A DNA stretch of 64,000 bases from Clostridium facile (GTDB lineage: Bacteria > Bacillota > Clostridia > Oscillospirales > Ruminococcaceae). The stretch spans positions 1,736,001 to 1,800,000 of the forward strand of contig NZ_JACOQK010000001.1 of assembly GCF_014297275.1 (NCBI RefSeq), read 5' to 3'. Under the pieces are notes generated by a model that saw only the letters and a program-made list of their open reading frames with translations, was not told the DNA's origin and did not search any database. Positions 1 through 8,552 of the stretch are shown one piece after another. A program made the position numbers and the translations under genes. Each line of letters begins with the position of its first letter. The stretch's first letter is position 1.

Positions 1-641
1 TTAATATTGACAAGATCACGATAATTGTGGGTTCCATTAATATGGTAAAGCCGAATCACAGAAGGGTCATTTAAAGCATAAAAATAAATTGTAATTCGCT
101 GAACCATATTGGATTGGTTCACTTCCGCAATAAATAGACCAAAATCATATTCTGTTACCTGGCCTGTTTCCGCATCCAGTTTTTCACTCATTTTTAATGG
201 CTGTCCTATTTTATCAGTCAGGTTTGAGATAGGTTTACCATAGTAATCATATACATCCAGCTGCATTTCCGCAACATCGTTTGTGTTGACAGTGGCAGAG
301 GATTTTTGCCCAGTGATTTCATACCACATGGATTTCAACCAAGTATTTCCTTCTGCATCTGCCATAAATAAATTGACCGCTACCAATAAAATAGCCGCAA
401 CAAAAATTAAGAAAAAAGGCCATAGTGGAATCCGTTTTTTCTTTTTTGGTTTTTCTTCTTTCCAATTGTTCTCTTGTGTTTGTTGTTCCAAAAGAACATC
501 CTCTTTTTCCAATTGTTTAGGGTCCGTTTTTATCATTTCTGTTTTATCTTCCCGTTCCGCCAAAACATAGCCACAGCTTGTGCACAATATCGCATCCTCG
601 GAAAGCTGTTTCCCGCATTTTGGACAAATTTTAGATTCCAT
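1..641 (-). CDS. Zinc-ribbon single-pass membrane protein (3' end outside window)
   Basis: I read 213 codons from ATG at 641 down to the window edge, with no stop. A Shine-Dalgarno site (AAGGAG) sits just upstream. The N-terminus is a zinc ribbon with CPKCG at residues 6-10 and CTSCG about ten residues later. A charged Lys/Glu-rich stretch follows, then one hydrophobic membrane segment near residues 76-93 and an extracytoplasmic region with no recognised domain. Such zinc-ribbon-plus-TM proteins are common in Clostridia and usually have no assigned function. The C-terminus lies outside the window, so full length is unknown. Confidence 0.7.
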   Translation of the reverse strand, partial: MESKICPKCGKQLSEDAILCTSCGYVLAEREDKTEMIKTDPKQLEKEDVLLEQQTQENNWKEEKPKKKKRIPLWPFFLIFVAAILLVAVNLFMADAEGNTWLKSMWYEITGQKSSATVNTNDVAEMQLDVYDYYGKPISNLTDKIGQPLKMSEKLDAETGQVTEYDFGLFIAEVNQSNMVQRITIYFYALNDPSVIRLYHINGTHNYRDLVNI

Positions 642-786
642 GGTTGTGTTCTCCTTATAATCAATTTTATATTTGAGAAAGTTCCTTCCCAATTATAATA
701 AAAAATAAGGTTTCGGACAAGGTTTCTGGAAAAAAACTATTTTTTCCTCAAAATATACTTAGGTTCTTTATTACTATTCCACAAAG

Positions 787-1731
787 TTATGCGATAAGGG
801 ATAAGCTTTTTAAAAGAAACAGCCATCCTGTAATCGTAATCGCGGATAATAGTGTAGTAACAACGATAATACTCGCTGACAAAACATCATCATTTCCCAT
901 ATTTTTTGCCATAATATAAGAACTTGCTGTAGAAGGTGCCCCCAACATAATCAAAAACGCAATTAATTCCTGGTTCCGAAAACCAAGCCAAACCGCTATG
1001 GACAAAAAGACCAGTGGCTGGACAACTAATTTAATAAGGCTTGCCACCAAAGTAGGGCGTATCTTCGCCAACGCTTTTTTTCCTTCAAACGCAGCACCAA
1101 TTGCGATTAGCGCCAAAGGTGTTGCCATATCCGAAAAACTGGATAATGTTTTATTCACCATATCCGGCAGTTGGAATGGTAACAATGCAACAATAACCCC
1201 TAACAAAATCCCAATAATCAAAGGGTTCTTACAGATATTCACCAATGCGGTTTTAATCTGACCCTGTTTTGGCTTGTCCTCATTCGATTCTATGGTTAGC
1301 ACAATCACAGAATAAATATTATACAATGGCACGCATCCAATAATCATTAAAGGAGCCAGTCCAGCATCGCCGTAAATATTGGTCATAAAAGCGACCCCCA
1401 ATACAGCGGCACTCCCACGGAAAGACCCTTGCACAAAACTTCCTACCATTTCTGAGGATAAAAACCTTTTTGCGAAAATCCAAGTAACAAAAAAACAAAT
1501 TGTGGTTGCTACCATACAAAACAATACAAATTGCCAATGGAATACTTCTCGTAAATTCATGGAGGAAATATCCATAAACAGTAAAATAGGCAAGGTTACC
1601 TTAAAATTAAATTTATTTGCTACCGTAACAAACTGTTCTGTTAACATTCCTTTTTGACGGAAAAACCATCCCGCTATGATAACAATAAAAACAGGTATAG
1701 ATGCGTTTAAACTATAAAGTAAATTATCCAA
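787..1731 (-). CDS. AEC (auxin efflux carrier) family permease
   Basis: About 314 residues, almost entirely hydrophobic, with the roughly ten membrane helices of the AEC family. These permeases move small organic acids such as malate or lactate, or other anions. The substrate cannot be read from sequence. The frame is open upstream to an ATG at 1782, but that start would lie inside the terminator hairpin of the preceding gene. A TTG at 1731, preceded by GAGGGAAG at good spacing, is the better start and gives an N-terminus of LDNLLYSLNA. It follows the 1801-2520 gene on the same strand but is separated from it by that terminator. Confidence 0.8.
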   Translation of the reverse strand: MDNLLYSLNASIPVFIVIIAGWFFRQKGMLTEQFVTVANKFNFKVTLPILLFMDISSMNLREVFHWQFVLFCMVATTICFFVTWIFAKRFLSSEMVGSFVQGSFRGSAAVLGVAFMTNIYGDAGLAPLMIIGCVPLYNIYSVIVLTIESNEDKPKQGQIKTALVNICKNPLIIGILLGVIVALLPFQLPDMVNKTLSSFSDMATPLALIAIGAAFEGKKALAKIRPTLVASLIKLVVQPLVFLSIAVWLGFRNQELIAFLIMLGAPSTASSYIMAKNMGNDDVLSASIIVVTTLLSAITITGWLFLLKSLSLIA

Positions 1732-1753
1732 AAGACTTCCCTCTCTCAGTCGC

Positions 1754-1791
1754 AAAAAAACCGCTTTCCCTCCATAGGGCAAGCGGTTTTA
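1754..1791 (-). terminator. Rho-independent terminator after the 1801-2520 gene
   Basis: The arms AAAACCGCTT (1757-1766) and AAGCGGTTTT (1781-1790) form a 10-bp stem. On the minus strand it is followed by a run of T. It lies directly after the stop at 1801. Confidence 0.85.
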
Positions 1792-1800
1792 CCAGCTTCC

Positions 1801-2520
1801 TCATTTATTTGCCTCCGCTTCCATTGGAGCCCACCATAGTTGACATTTACTACCCACTTCAGGCGCTAAACTGCGCACGACTGTCATTGTCCCCGGAGCG
1901 TGTACAAATGACATAGAACGCATAAAATCTTGCTCTACACCACCAATTTCTAGATAAACATAACTTACATTCTCATTGTGGCAGATTTCAATCATTTCCT
2001 CGACTAGTGGCCGCGCTTTTGGTAGATATTCTTCCAAATGGGCTTCCATCTCATGATTTTGTAATCCATCTTTTCTCATTAAGGTTTTTGCCACCTCATG
2101 AGCACAGATATAACGGACCCTTGCCGGCATAAAACAATGCTTAAACACAAACATCGGTAAATGGTAAGAATGAAATTTATTGTTACACAAATAATGTACT
2201 GCAATATTGCGTTCTTCCATCTGCTCAAAGATGGTTCCAGCCGTTTTTTGCAGGTATTCTACTACTTTTTCATTATATTCCGGCATATGATTCACAGATA
2301 TATAGATTTCATCTAAAATGTAAAATGCGAGACGTGCCAACTGAAAATCATCAATTAATTTAGTATAATCCCGAAGTAGCTGGCTAATTTCACGATAAGT
2401 AGCCTCTTTTTGCTGTTCTGAATAATTTCCGATTATCTGAGAGAAATGATAAATACTATTTTCTTTTGTATTGTCCCAATAATCTGTAATTTTTTTAAAA
2501 GTCCACAATTCAAAACCCAT
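1801..2520 (-). CDS. Hypothetical protein, 239 aa
   Basis: ATG at 2520 is preceded by AAGGAGAAAAAA. The protein appears soluble and mostly helical, with no signal peptide or membrane segment. Scattered His and Cys residues occur in the middle (for example HYLCNNKFHSYHLP and FKHCFMP), but no motif I recognise. It has its own promoter and terminator, so it is probably monocistronic. It lies downstream of feoB in the same orientation. I do not assign a function. Confidence 0.75.
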   Translation of the reverse strand: MGFELWTFKKITDYWDNTKENSIYHFSQIIGNYSEQQKEATYREISQLLRDYTKLIDDFQLARLAFYILDEIYISVNHMPEYNEKVVEYLQKTAGTIFEQMEERNIAVHYLCNNKFHSYHLPMFVFKHCFMPARVRYICAHEVAKTLMRKDGLQNHEMEAHLEEYLPKARPLVEEMIEICHNENVSYVYLEIGGVEQDFMRSMSFVHAPGTMTVVRSLAPEVGSKCQLWWAPMEAEANK

Positions 2521-2593
2521 TTTTTTCTCCTTCTAATTTATTTCAAATTTATGATACAACTCATATTTGTCTATCTTATGTTAACTGGTGTAT

Positions 2594-2623
2594 ATTATAT
2601 CATAAATCAGATATTTTGTACAA
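2594..2623 (-). promoter_or_regulatory. Promoter for the 1801-2520 gene
   Basis: On the minus strand a TTGTAC -35 (2618-2623) and a TATAAT -10 (2594-2599) are 18 bp apart, about 70 bp before the ATG at 2520. Confidence 0.6.
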
Positions 2624-2649
2624 TCATTTTATTTTTATCCACCATTTCT

Positions 2650-4782
2650 TTAGATTCCTGGAACAAAAATACGCGATATATTTGCCACTACAAAGCAACA
2701 AGCCATCCCAATTAAAGTAGGGGTAAGAAAAGAAATGATAGTCCATTTCCAACTTTTACTTTCTTTTTTAATGGTAAAACAGGTAGTGGAACAAGGCCAG
2801 TGCATCAAACAGAATAACATGGTACAGATAGCGGTTAACCAGGTCCAACCATGGTCAACCAACAAAGTTTTTAGATCCAACAGGCTTTCAAACTCCATGA
2901 TGCTGTTGCTGCACATATATGCCATAATAATAATGGGAACCACAATTTCGTTAGCTGGCCATCCAAGAATAAACGCCAACAGAATGGTGCCATCCATACC
3001 AAGCAGGTGTCCAAATGGGTCTAAAAAATTAGAACAATGTGCTAATAGAGTAGCATCTCCAACCGTAACATTTGCCATAATCCATAGGATAGCTCCTGCT
3101 GGAGCAGCTACTGCTACCGCCCTTCCTAACACGAAAATAGTACGGTCTAATAAAGACCTAACAATTACTTTACCAATCTGAGGACGACGGTAAGGAGGCA
3201 ATTCTAGGGTAAAAGAAGATGGAATCCCTTTTAAAATTGTTTTAGATAACAAACGGGATACCCAAAATGTCATGGCAATGCCTAAAACAATCATTCCAGT
3301 TAACAGTAATGTGGCGGTAAATGATTGAAACTGGGAGCCAACAAAAAACATAGTGATTATCGAAATTAAAATAGGGAACCGTCCATTGCACGGAACAAAA
3401 GAATTGGTAATCATAGCAATCAGCCGTTCTCTTGGGGAATCAATAATACGACATCCCACAATCCCCGCTGCGTTACACCCAAATCCCATACACATTGTTA
3501 AGGCCTGCTTGCCACAGGTACATGCTTTTTTGAAGAAATGGTCTAAATTAAAGGCGACACGTGGCAGGTATCCTAAATCTTCTAACAAAGTAAATAACGG
3601 GAAAAAAATCGCCATTGGTGGGAGCATAACCGAAACAACCCATGCCAGTACACGGTAAACACCTAAAACTAAAATACCATGTAGCCAATCTGGAGCACCA
3701 ATCCACATAAAAAAATCAGTTAACCGGTCTTGTATCCAAAACAATCCTGTGGAAAGCAACTGCGATGGATAATTTGCCCCTGTAATAGTAATCCAAAAAA
3801 TCCCCAATAGCAGTAAAATCATAAGGGGAATTCCCGTCCAACGGTTGGTTAAAATGCGGTCTATTTTTCGGTCTCTTCTGGTTTTCACTGTTTGTTGTGA
3901 GTGAACTACACCGGACGAAACCAATCCCGCTGCGGTTACCAAACAGGATACCATGTCATCCCTCAGCTTTTCAGAGCCTATGTGTTCCAATTTCAGTTGT
4001 TCCCACACTTCCCGTAATGGCAGTTCTAATTCTTTCTGTAAATCGATCTGTAAATATTCTGACGCTGTTTGAATCAATATTTCATCTTGTTCCAACAGTT
4101 TTAAAGACAACCATCTGGCATTGATTTTTCCCTGTGTAAGGGGAGAAACCACAGGTTCCAGTTTTGCTACTGCCTGTTCGATCGGGGTTGTATAAACCAC
4201 TTTCATTGGTTTTGGCTGGTTCATTACACAGGTTTCTATGGTTTGTGTCAGTTGTTCCAGTCCTTTCCCTTTCCTTGCGCTGGTACCAACAACGGGGACG
4301 CCAAGACGGTTTGACAGTTCTTTTAAATCCAGTTGAATCCCCTTTTTCTCTGCTTCATCCAGCAAATTAACACATACTACTACATTTGGTGTGATTTCGA
4401 TTGTTTGCAAAACCAAATTTAAGTTTCTTTCTAAGCAAGTCGCGTCACATACTACTACAGTGGCATCCGCATCGCCAAAACAGATAAAGTCCCTAGCAAC
4501 TTCTTCCTCCGCAGAATGCGCTAACAAAGAATAAGTACCCGGCAGGTCAACTAAAATATAGTTCCTGCCTTCCCGTTGATAATTTCCTTGGGCATTGGTG
4601 ACAGTTTTCCCTGGCCAGTTGCCAGTGTGTTGATTTAACCCTGTAAGGGCATTAAACACTGTACTTTTCCCTACATTTGGATTACCAGCTAACCCAATCA
4701 CTCTATCTTGGACAGAACCTCGCTGGATATGCAGACCCGTATCAATGGCTCCTGAGCCAGTTGAATTTGCCGTCAACCCCAT
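2650..4782 (-). CDS. feoB: Ferrous iron transporter FeoB
   Basis: A 710-residue inner-membrane Fe(II) uptake protein. The N-terminal G domain has the P-loop GNPNVGKS at about residues 33-40, a switch region GNWPGKTV, and the DLPGTYSL G3 segment. A helical linker (about 180-310) is followed by a polytopic C-terminal membrane domain with the Gate motifs seen in FeoB. The length is typical. The ATG at 4782 has GAGGTGGG upstream. It lies 16 bp after feoA and is surely cotranscribed with it. The divergent metal-dependent regulator at 5184 is the obvious controller. Confidence 0.96.
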   Translation of the reverse strand: MGLTANSTGSGAIDTGLHIQRGSVQDRVIGLAGNPNVGKSTVFNALTGLNQHTGNWPGKTVTNAQGNYQREGRNYILVDLPGTYSLLAHSAEEEVARDFICFGDADATVVVCDATCLERNLNLVLQTIEITPNVVVCVNLLDEAEKKGIQLDLKELSNRLGVPVVGTSARKGKGLEQLTQTIETCVMNQPKPMKVVYTTPIEQAVAKLEPVVSPLTQGKINARWLSLKLLEQDEILIQTASEYLQIDLQKELELPLREVWEQLKLEHIGSEKLRDDMVSCLVTAAGLVSSGVVHSQQTVKTRRDRKIDRILTNRWTGIPLMILLLLGIFWITITGANYPSQLLSTGLFWIQDRLTDFFMWIGAPDWLHGILVLGVYRVLAWVVSVMLPPMAIFFPLFTLLEDLGYLPRVAFNLDHFFKKACTCGKQALTMCMGFGCNAAGIVGCRIIDSPRERLIAMITNSFVPCNGRFPILISIITMFFVGSQFQSFTATLLLTGMIVLGIAMTFWVSRLLSKTILKGIPSSFTLELPPYRRPQIGKVIVRSLLDRTIFVLGRAVAVAAPAGAILWIMANVTVGDATLLAHCSNFLDPFGHLLGMDGTILLAFILGWPANEIVVPIIIMAYMCSNSIMEFESLLDLKTLLVDHGWTWLTAICTMLFCLMHWPCSTTCFTIKKESKSWKWTIISFLTPTLIGMACCFVVANISRIFVPGI

Positions 4783-4798
4783 AATCCCACCTCTTTCT

Positions 4799-5029
4799 TT
4801 AGCTTTTAATCATAACATGGTCGGAATCTTCAGTTCGCAACGCAATCGCTGCCCCACAAATCAAATACGCCACCGGATCGCCAAATGGGCTCTTTTGCAA
4901 ACATTCTACCTTAGCCCCTTCAATCAAACCAATATCCTGTAGTCGTCTTCTCATCGAACCTTTTGCCAATAATCCAGAAATGGTAGCTGTTTGCCCCTCT
5001 TTTAATTGATTTAATGTTGTAACAGACAT
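4799..5029 (-). CDS. feoA: FeoA, SH3-like partner of FeoB
   Basis: A 76-residue FeoA-type protein with the family features MRRRLQDIGLIEGAKV in the middle and an SH3-like beta fold. FeoA is a small cytosolic protein needed for FeoB-mediated Fe(II) uptake. The frame extends upstream to 5062, but the ATG at 5029 follows GGGAGG at proper spacing and gives the usual length. It is the first gene of the feoAB operon, facing away from the DtxR/MntR-like gene. Confidence 0.93.
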   Translation of the reverse strand: MSVTTLNQLKEGQTATISGLLAKGSMRRRLQDIGLIEGAKVECLQKSPFGDPVAYLICGAAIALRTEDSDHVMIKS

Positions 5030-5114
5030 GATCTGTGCCTCCCTATCATATGCTGGTATCAACAGTAGTACAATGCCAGCAAAATCTATTTCAAATGTAT
5101 TATTCTGTACCCAA

Positions 5115-5131
5115 AGGAAACTTTGTTTCCT
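5115..5131. promoter_or_regulatory. Perfect palindrome between feoA and the DtxR-type gene: likely operator
   Basis: AGGAAAC-TTT-GTTTCCT is a perfect 7-bp inverted repeat with a 3-bp spacer. It overlaps a likely -35 (TTGTTT, 5123-5128) of the plus-strand gene, whose -10 is TATAAA at 5147-5152 (18-bp spacer). Its position between feoAB and a metal-sensing regulator makes it the best candidate site for that regulator. Confidence 0.6.
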
Positions 5132-5183
5132 ACCACTATCATATTCTATAAATTTTATTTAGTGACAACCAAAGGAGAACAAA

Positions 5184-5618
5184 ATGCCCAGTGATTTTTA
5201 TACCCTCGCAGGATATCAGCGTCAGGAACCAGAAGGGCTGACCGCCTCTATGGAAGATTATTTAGAAATGATCTGCCGGTGTTCCGAAAAAAACCAACCA
5301 ATAAGGATTCATACATTAGCGGAAAAATTAAATGTACGTCCCTCTTCTGCCTCTAAGATGGCTGGCCACCTCAAACTAGCTGGAATGGTTGAGTTTGAAC
5401 CATATGGAATTGTACAATTGACGGAACAGGGCAGGAAAAAAGGCGCTGAACTACTTCAACGCCATCAATTACTTTATGAATTTTTTTGTTTGTTAAATAA
5501 AAACCAGGACCAATTGGAACAGGTAGAAAAAATCGAACATTTTATTCATCCAGATACCTTAAACAACTTAAAACTGTTAGTAAAAAAAATGGAACAAGAC
5601 CCTGATTATCATCGATAA
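5184..5618 (+). CDS. DtxR/MntR-family metal-dependent transcriptional regulator
   Basis: A 144-residue DtxR/MntR-type repressor. A winged helix covers about residues 19-82 (opening SMEDYLEMI, recognition region PSSASKMAGHLKLAGM). A helical dimerisation and metal-binding part follows with EFF, HFI and HP elements. It lacks the C-terminal SH3-like domain of long DtxR proteins, so it has MntR-like length. Members sense Fe(II) or Mn(II). Divergence from feoAB points to iron, but the metal cannot be decided from sequence alone. The ATG at 5184 follows AAAGGAGAAC. Confidence 0.88.
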   Translation: MPSDFYTLAGYQRQEPEGLTASMEDYLEMICRCSEKNQPIRIHTLAEKLNVRPSSASKMAGHLKLAGMVEFEPYGIVQLTEQGRKKGAELLQRHQLLYEFFCLLNKNQDQLEQVEKIEHFIHPDTLNNLKLLVKKMEQDPDYHR

Positions 5619-5907
5619 TCCTCAACATATTCCAATTTGTACAAATTCCTCTATTCTATTTTTTCCATTCACCTTGAAACGAATTAAAAATATTATGTAT
5701 GAGTGCTTACATCATTTAGCCCTATTTTTAAAAACTCACCTTATTTTTATTGTTTTATATTTTTGAAAACGCCACAGTATAGCATACTTTTCCATCCTAT
5801 CAAATTATTATCCATCTCTGATTGTACGAAATGGATGTGGAGTAAAATACCAATTGACTTGATATGAAAAAGATTGGTGTTTTATGATAGATACAGTATA
5901 CTTTTTA
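5619..5907. other. Intergenic region, no gene seen
   Basis: AT-rich, with no convincing reading frame. It holds a 12-bp stem with one G-U pair (arms 5843-5854 and 5873-5884, around ATACCAAT and ATTGGTGT) of unknown role. No clear terminator was found for the regulator gene ending at 5618. Confidence 0.5.
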
Positions 5908-5940
5908 TAAAAAAAGAAGCCTCCTAATTCGAAGGCTTCC
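5908..5940 (-). terminator. Terminator downstream of the CPBP protease gene
   Basis: Arms GAAGCCT (5916-5922) and AGGCTTC (5933-5939), with a T-run on the minus strand, about 100 bp after the stop at 6041. Confidence 0.7.
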
Positions 5941-6040
5941 ATAAGAAATTTGCGATTGTTGAGCTAATTCATGCTCTATTAGGAAATGATGAAAAAGTAT
6001 CCATCCGTTTTAAATCAACTCTTCTACCAATCTGTTTCAA

Positions 6041-7297
6041 TTAAAAGAAGTATGTAATAATCTGCCACAAAGAATACACTAAAAAGAGGATCATTCCTGG
6101 TGTGGCAATGGTGGCTGCAACACATTCTCCATTGGATAAATTACTCATATTATTATTTTTGAGGCTAATCCGTTTTGCGTTAAGGATTAAAATTAAAATA
6201 GCGCCACCAAAAATCAATAGGTTAAGGGAAACATTGATAGCAGTAGACCATGTATCTGGTAGATAATCAATAGCCAATACCTGTACTGTGGAAATCAAAT
6301 TATTAATGAGATGGATCACCATTCCTGGAATTAAAGAATTGGATTTTACTGCAATATATCCCATAATACAAGCTCCAATTGCAGTTGGTACAAACTGCGA
6401 TAAATTTCCATGGTATAATCCAAAACAAATAGAAGATACTGCTATCGCAAAGATATTACCATACCGTTGTAAAGCGCGCAGCACAAAGCCTCGGAACAAA
6501 ATCTCTTCAAATATTGGAGCCACGACTAATAAAGAAAGTAAATACAGGGTAACCGTAATAGGATTTAATTCCCTTAAACTAAAATCTGGAGAAGAAATAC
6601 TCCCTCCCACATCTCCCATCAGCCCTAAACAGAGTGAAGTAAGGATAGTCAGCGCCATGCTTGCCGCCATACTTATACCTAATTGTACAATAGAACCCTG
6701 CGCAATATACCGCAGGCCATGTTCCGGCTTATGGAAAAAGCTTTTTATTTTAATGTTCAGCATCTTTCGTAAGGACAAAATAGCAACGCCACATCCAAAC
6801 ACAGATACGAACAATTGCATTGCCCATTGTAATTCTGTTGAACTCTGGTAGGTATATAAGATTGCCCGAAATAATCCCATTTGATCAATTAATTGGGTTT
6901 GCCCTGTAACGAGTAATGTAATAAGTGGAGCCAAAAATAAAAACAAATAAGAAAATAAAGCATACCCTGCTACACAAATTAAGCAACCTAATCCGACACG
7001 GTTTGCCACTTTTTTCAAAAACACCTTTTGAGGATTACTAGGTTTTGGCGGAGCTGGCATGGGCTGCCCATAATATGGTGGTGGCACCTGCTGCCCTGGA
7101 TAAGGATACCCCTGTTGTGGCGATTGGTACTGGTTTCCATACGGAGGATACCCCGGAAAAACTTGTTGGTTTTGATTAGGAGGGGCTCCTTGTGAAATTG
7201 TATTCTGCTGATTTATTGGAATAGTTGTTTGTTGGTTTGATAATTGTTGGTCATCCGAGGGATGATGGCCCATTGGAATTTGTGGATTAAAGTCCAA
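6041..7297 (-). CDS. CPBP-family intramembrane metalloprotease (CAAX protease-like) with Pro/Gln-rich N-terminus
   Basis: About 418 residues. The first 100 are disordered and rich in Gln, Pro, Tyr and Gly. About eight membrane helices follow. The CPBP/Abi motifs are present: EEILFRGFVLRAL (EExxxR), CFGLYHGN (FxxxH) and a later HLINN. CPBP proteins are membrane glutamic/metalloproteases linked to prenyl-protein processing, bacteriocin self-immunity or signalling. The role here is unknown. The frame opens with GTG at 7306, but its SD would overlap the codon. TTG at 7297 lies 8 nt after GAGG and is preferred. The gene stands alone with its own terminator. Confidence 0.82.
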   Translation of the reverse strand: MDFNPQIPMGHHPSDDQQLSNQQTTIPINQQNTISQGAPPNQNQQVFPGYPPYGNQYQSPQQGYPYPGQQVPPPYYGQPMPAPPKPSNPQKVFLKKVANRVGLGCLICVAGYALFSYLFLFLAPLITLLVTGQTQLIDQMGLFRAILYTYQSSTELQWAMQLFVSVFGCGVAILSLRKMLNIKIKSFFHKPEHGLRYIAQGSIVQLGISMAASMALTILTSLCLGLMGDVGGSISSPDFSLRELNPITVTLYLLSLLVVAPIFEEILFRGFVLRALQRYGNIFAIAVSSICFGLYHGNLSQFVPTAIGACIMGYIAVKSNSLIPGMVIHLINNLISTVQVLAIDYLPDTWSTAINVSLNLLIFGGAILILILNAKRISLKNNNMSNLSNGECVAATIATPGMILFLVYSLWQIITYFF

Positions 7298-7379
7298 ATC
7301 ATTCACCTCATTTATATAAATTCTTACTAAAGAGCATAGTACGAATGATAAAAAATTACAAGATATATTTCGTAAACAA

Positions 7380-7925
7380 TTATACTAATTTTGTAAGAAT
7401 ATCAATCGCCCTATCCATTTGTTCATGGTTTGGTTGTTTTGCTTGTAATAATGGAACATACTGTTCCGCTACCTGCTTGGCGTTAACATCCCCAGTTTCC
7501 TGAACCTTTCGCAACAGCCGACTCAACTGTTCCATTTTCTGAAAATAATTATGTTCCCTGGTAATTTCATGAATCAATGCTTCCAAGCTCCAAAACTGGT
7601 TATTTGGAGTCAACATTACTTTACGATATTCCTGACCAATTTCTTTTTTCTTTAAAGTCTGTAAAATAGGATGCATTTCTTTCATTTGCATCCCGCAAAA
7701 AATCATCAAAGGGGTGTCCAGTACTTCTCCTTCATAGGAACCTTCTGCTGGCTGAAACCCTGGAATTCCCGCTAAATATCCAACAGACTGGTTTAAGTCA
7801 TTTGCAGAAACCAACTGGTACTTTATACTAAGGTTTTCTAATTCCTGAATCATTGCATCTGCTTGAGAGGAATCTATTTGATAGAGTAATACGAACATAT
7901 TTTGTTTGATTAATTTTGATTTCAT
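7380..7925 (-). CDS. DUF3783-type protein, 181 aa
   Basis: The central and C-terminal part (about residues 70-130) matches my recollection of DUF3783: a segment like PLMIFCGMQMKEM, followed by KVMLTPNNQFWSLEALI and EITREH. The N-terminus, MFVLLYQID, resembles a beta strand entering a small alpha/beta fold. There is no membrane segment or signal peptide. The function of the family is not known. It is followed on the same strand by the CPBP gene after about 80 bp, but shared transcription is uncertain. Confidence 0.7.
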   Translation of the reverse strand: MKSKLIKQNMFVLLYQIDSSQADAMIQELENLSIKYQLVSANDLNQSVGYLAGIPGFQPAEGSYEGEVLDTPLMIFCGMQMKEMHPILQTLKKKEIGQEYRKVMLTPNNQFWSLEALIHEITREHNYFQKMEQLSRLLRKVQETGDVNAKQVAEQYVPLLQAKQPNHEQMDRAIDILTKLV

Positions 7926-8103
7926 AATATAGTCACAACCTTTCTTTTACAGTATATCAAATCTGCACGATAAAATCCAATCAATTTCTATACAAAATTT
8001 ACTGCAATACTATGTTGATAGTACACAAATCAATTCTATAGGAACAGGATTTAAAATAACTAATTCTATAATTTTTTAATTTATTAAACTATATGATACA
8101 GAC

Positions 8104-8133
8104 AAAAAAACCTGTTGGAACATCTCCAACAGG
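8104..8133 (-). terminator. Terminator of the HPr-like gene
   Basis: Perfect 9-bp stem CCTGTTGGA (8111-8119) / TCCAACAGG (8125-8133), followed on the minus strand by seven T. Confidence 0.9.
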
Positions 8134-8145
8134 CTATTGCTATTT

Positions 8146-8403
8146 TTAAAGATTATCTTTAAAAAACGTTTCCAATTCTTTAGCCGCTTTTTCTTCGTCC
8201 GTACCTTTCACTTCAATTGTGACGGTATCCCCATGTTTAGCCGCAACCCCCATTAAGGAAAAGATGCGTTTTACATCCCCACATTTTCCATCAACAGAAA
8301 TCGTGACATCCGATTGGTATTGGACTGCCTGTTTTGCCAACAAGCCAGCTGGACGCGCGTGGATTCCTACAGGGTCCTGAATTTTATAACGAAATTGCTG
8401 CAT
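8146..8403 (-). CDS. HPr-family phosphocarrier protein
   Basis: An 85-residue HPr-like protein. The phospho-accepting His15 sits in GIHARPAG. A Ser at position 49 precedes LMGV, equivalent to the regulatory Ser46 region of Gram-positive HPr. The segment before it (GDVKRIF) differs from the usual AKSIM, so it may be an HPr paralogue (Crh- or NPr-like) rather than the main PTS carrier. ATG at 8403 has AAAGGAGAG at ideal spacing. An upstream in-frame ATG lacks one. It is monocistronic with its own terminator. No other PTS gene is present in the window. Confidence 0.88.
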   Translation of the reverse strand: MQQFRYKIQDPVGIHARPAGLLAKQAVQYQSDVTISVDGKCGDVKRIFSLMGVAAKHGDTVTIEVKGTDEEKAAKELETFFKDNL

Positions 8404-8552
8404 AAAAACAACTCTCCTTTCATTCATTTTAAAATTAGTATTTTCGGAAAATAAAAAATCATGCGTTTTGTTTCAATTTAAATCCGATTCCAGCATATAA
8501 TGAAGGTGGAAAATTATTTTTCCATTTTTTGAAATGATAAGGAGGATGATCC

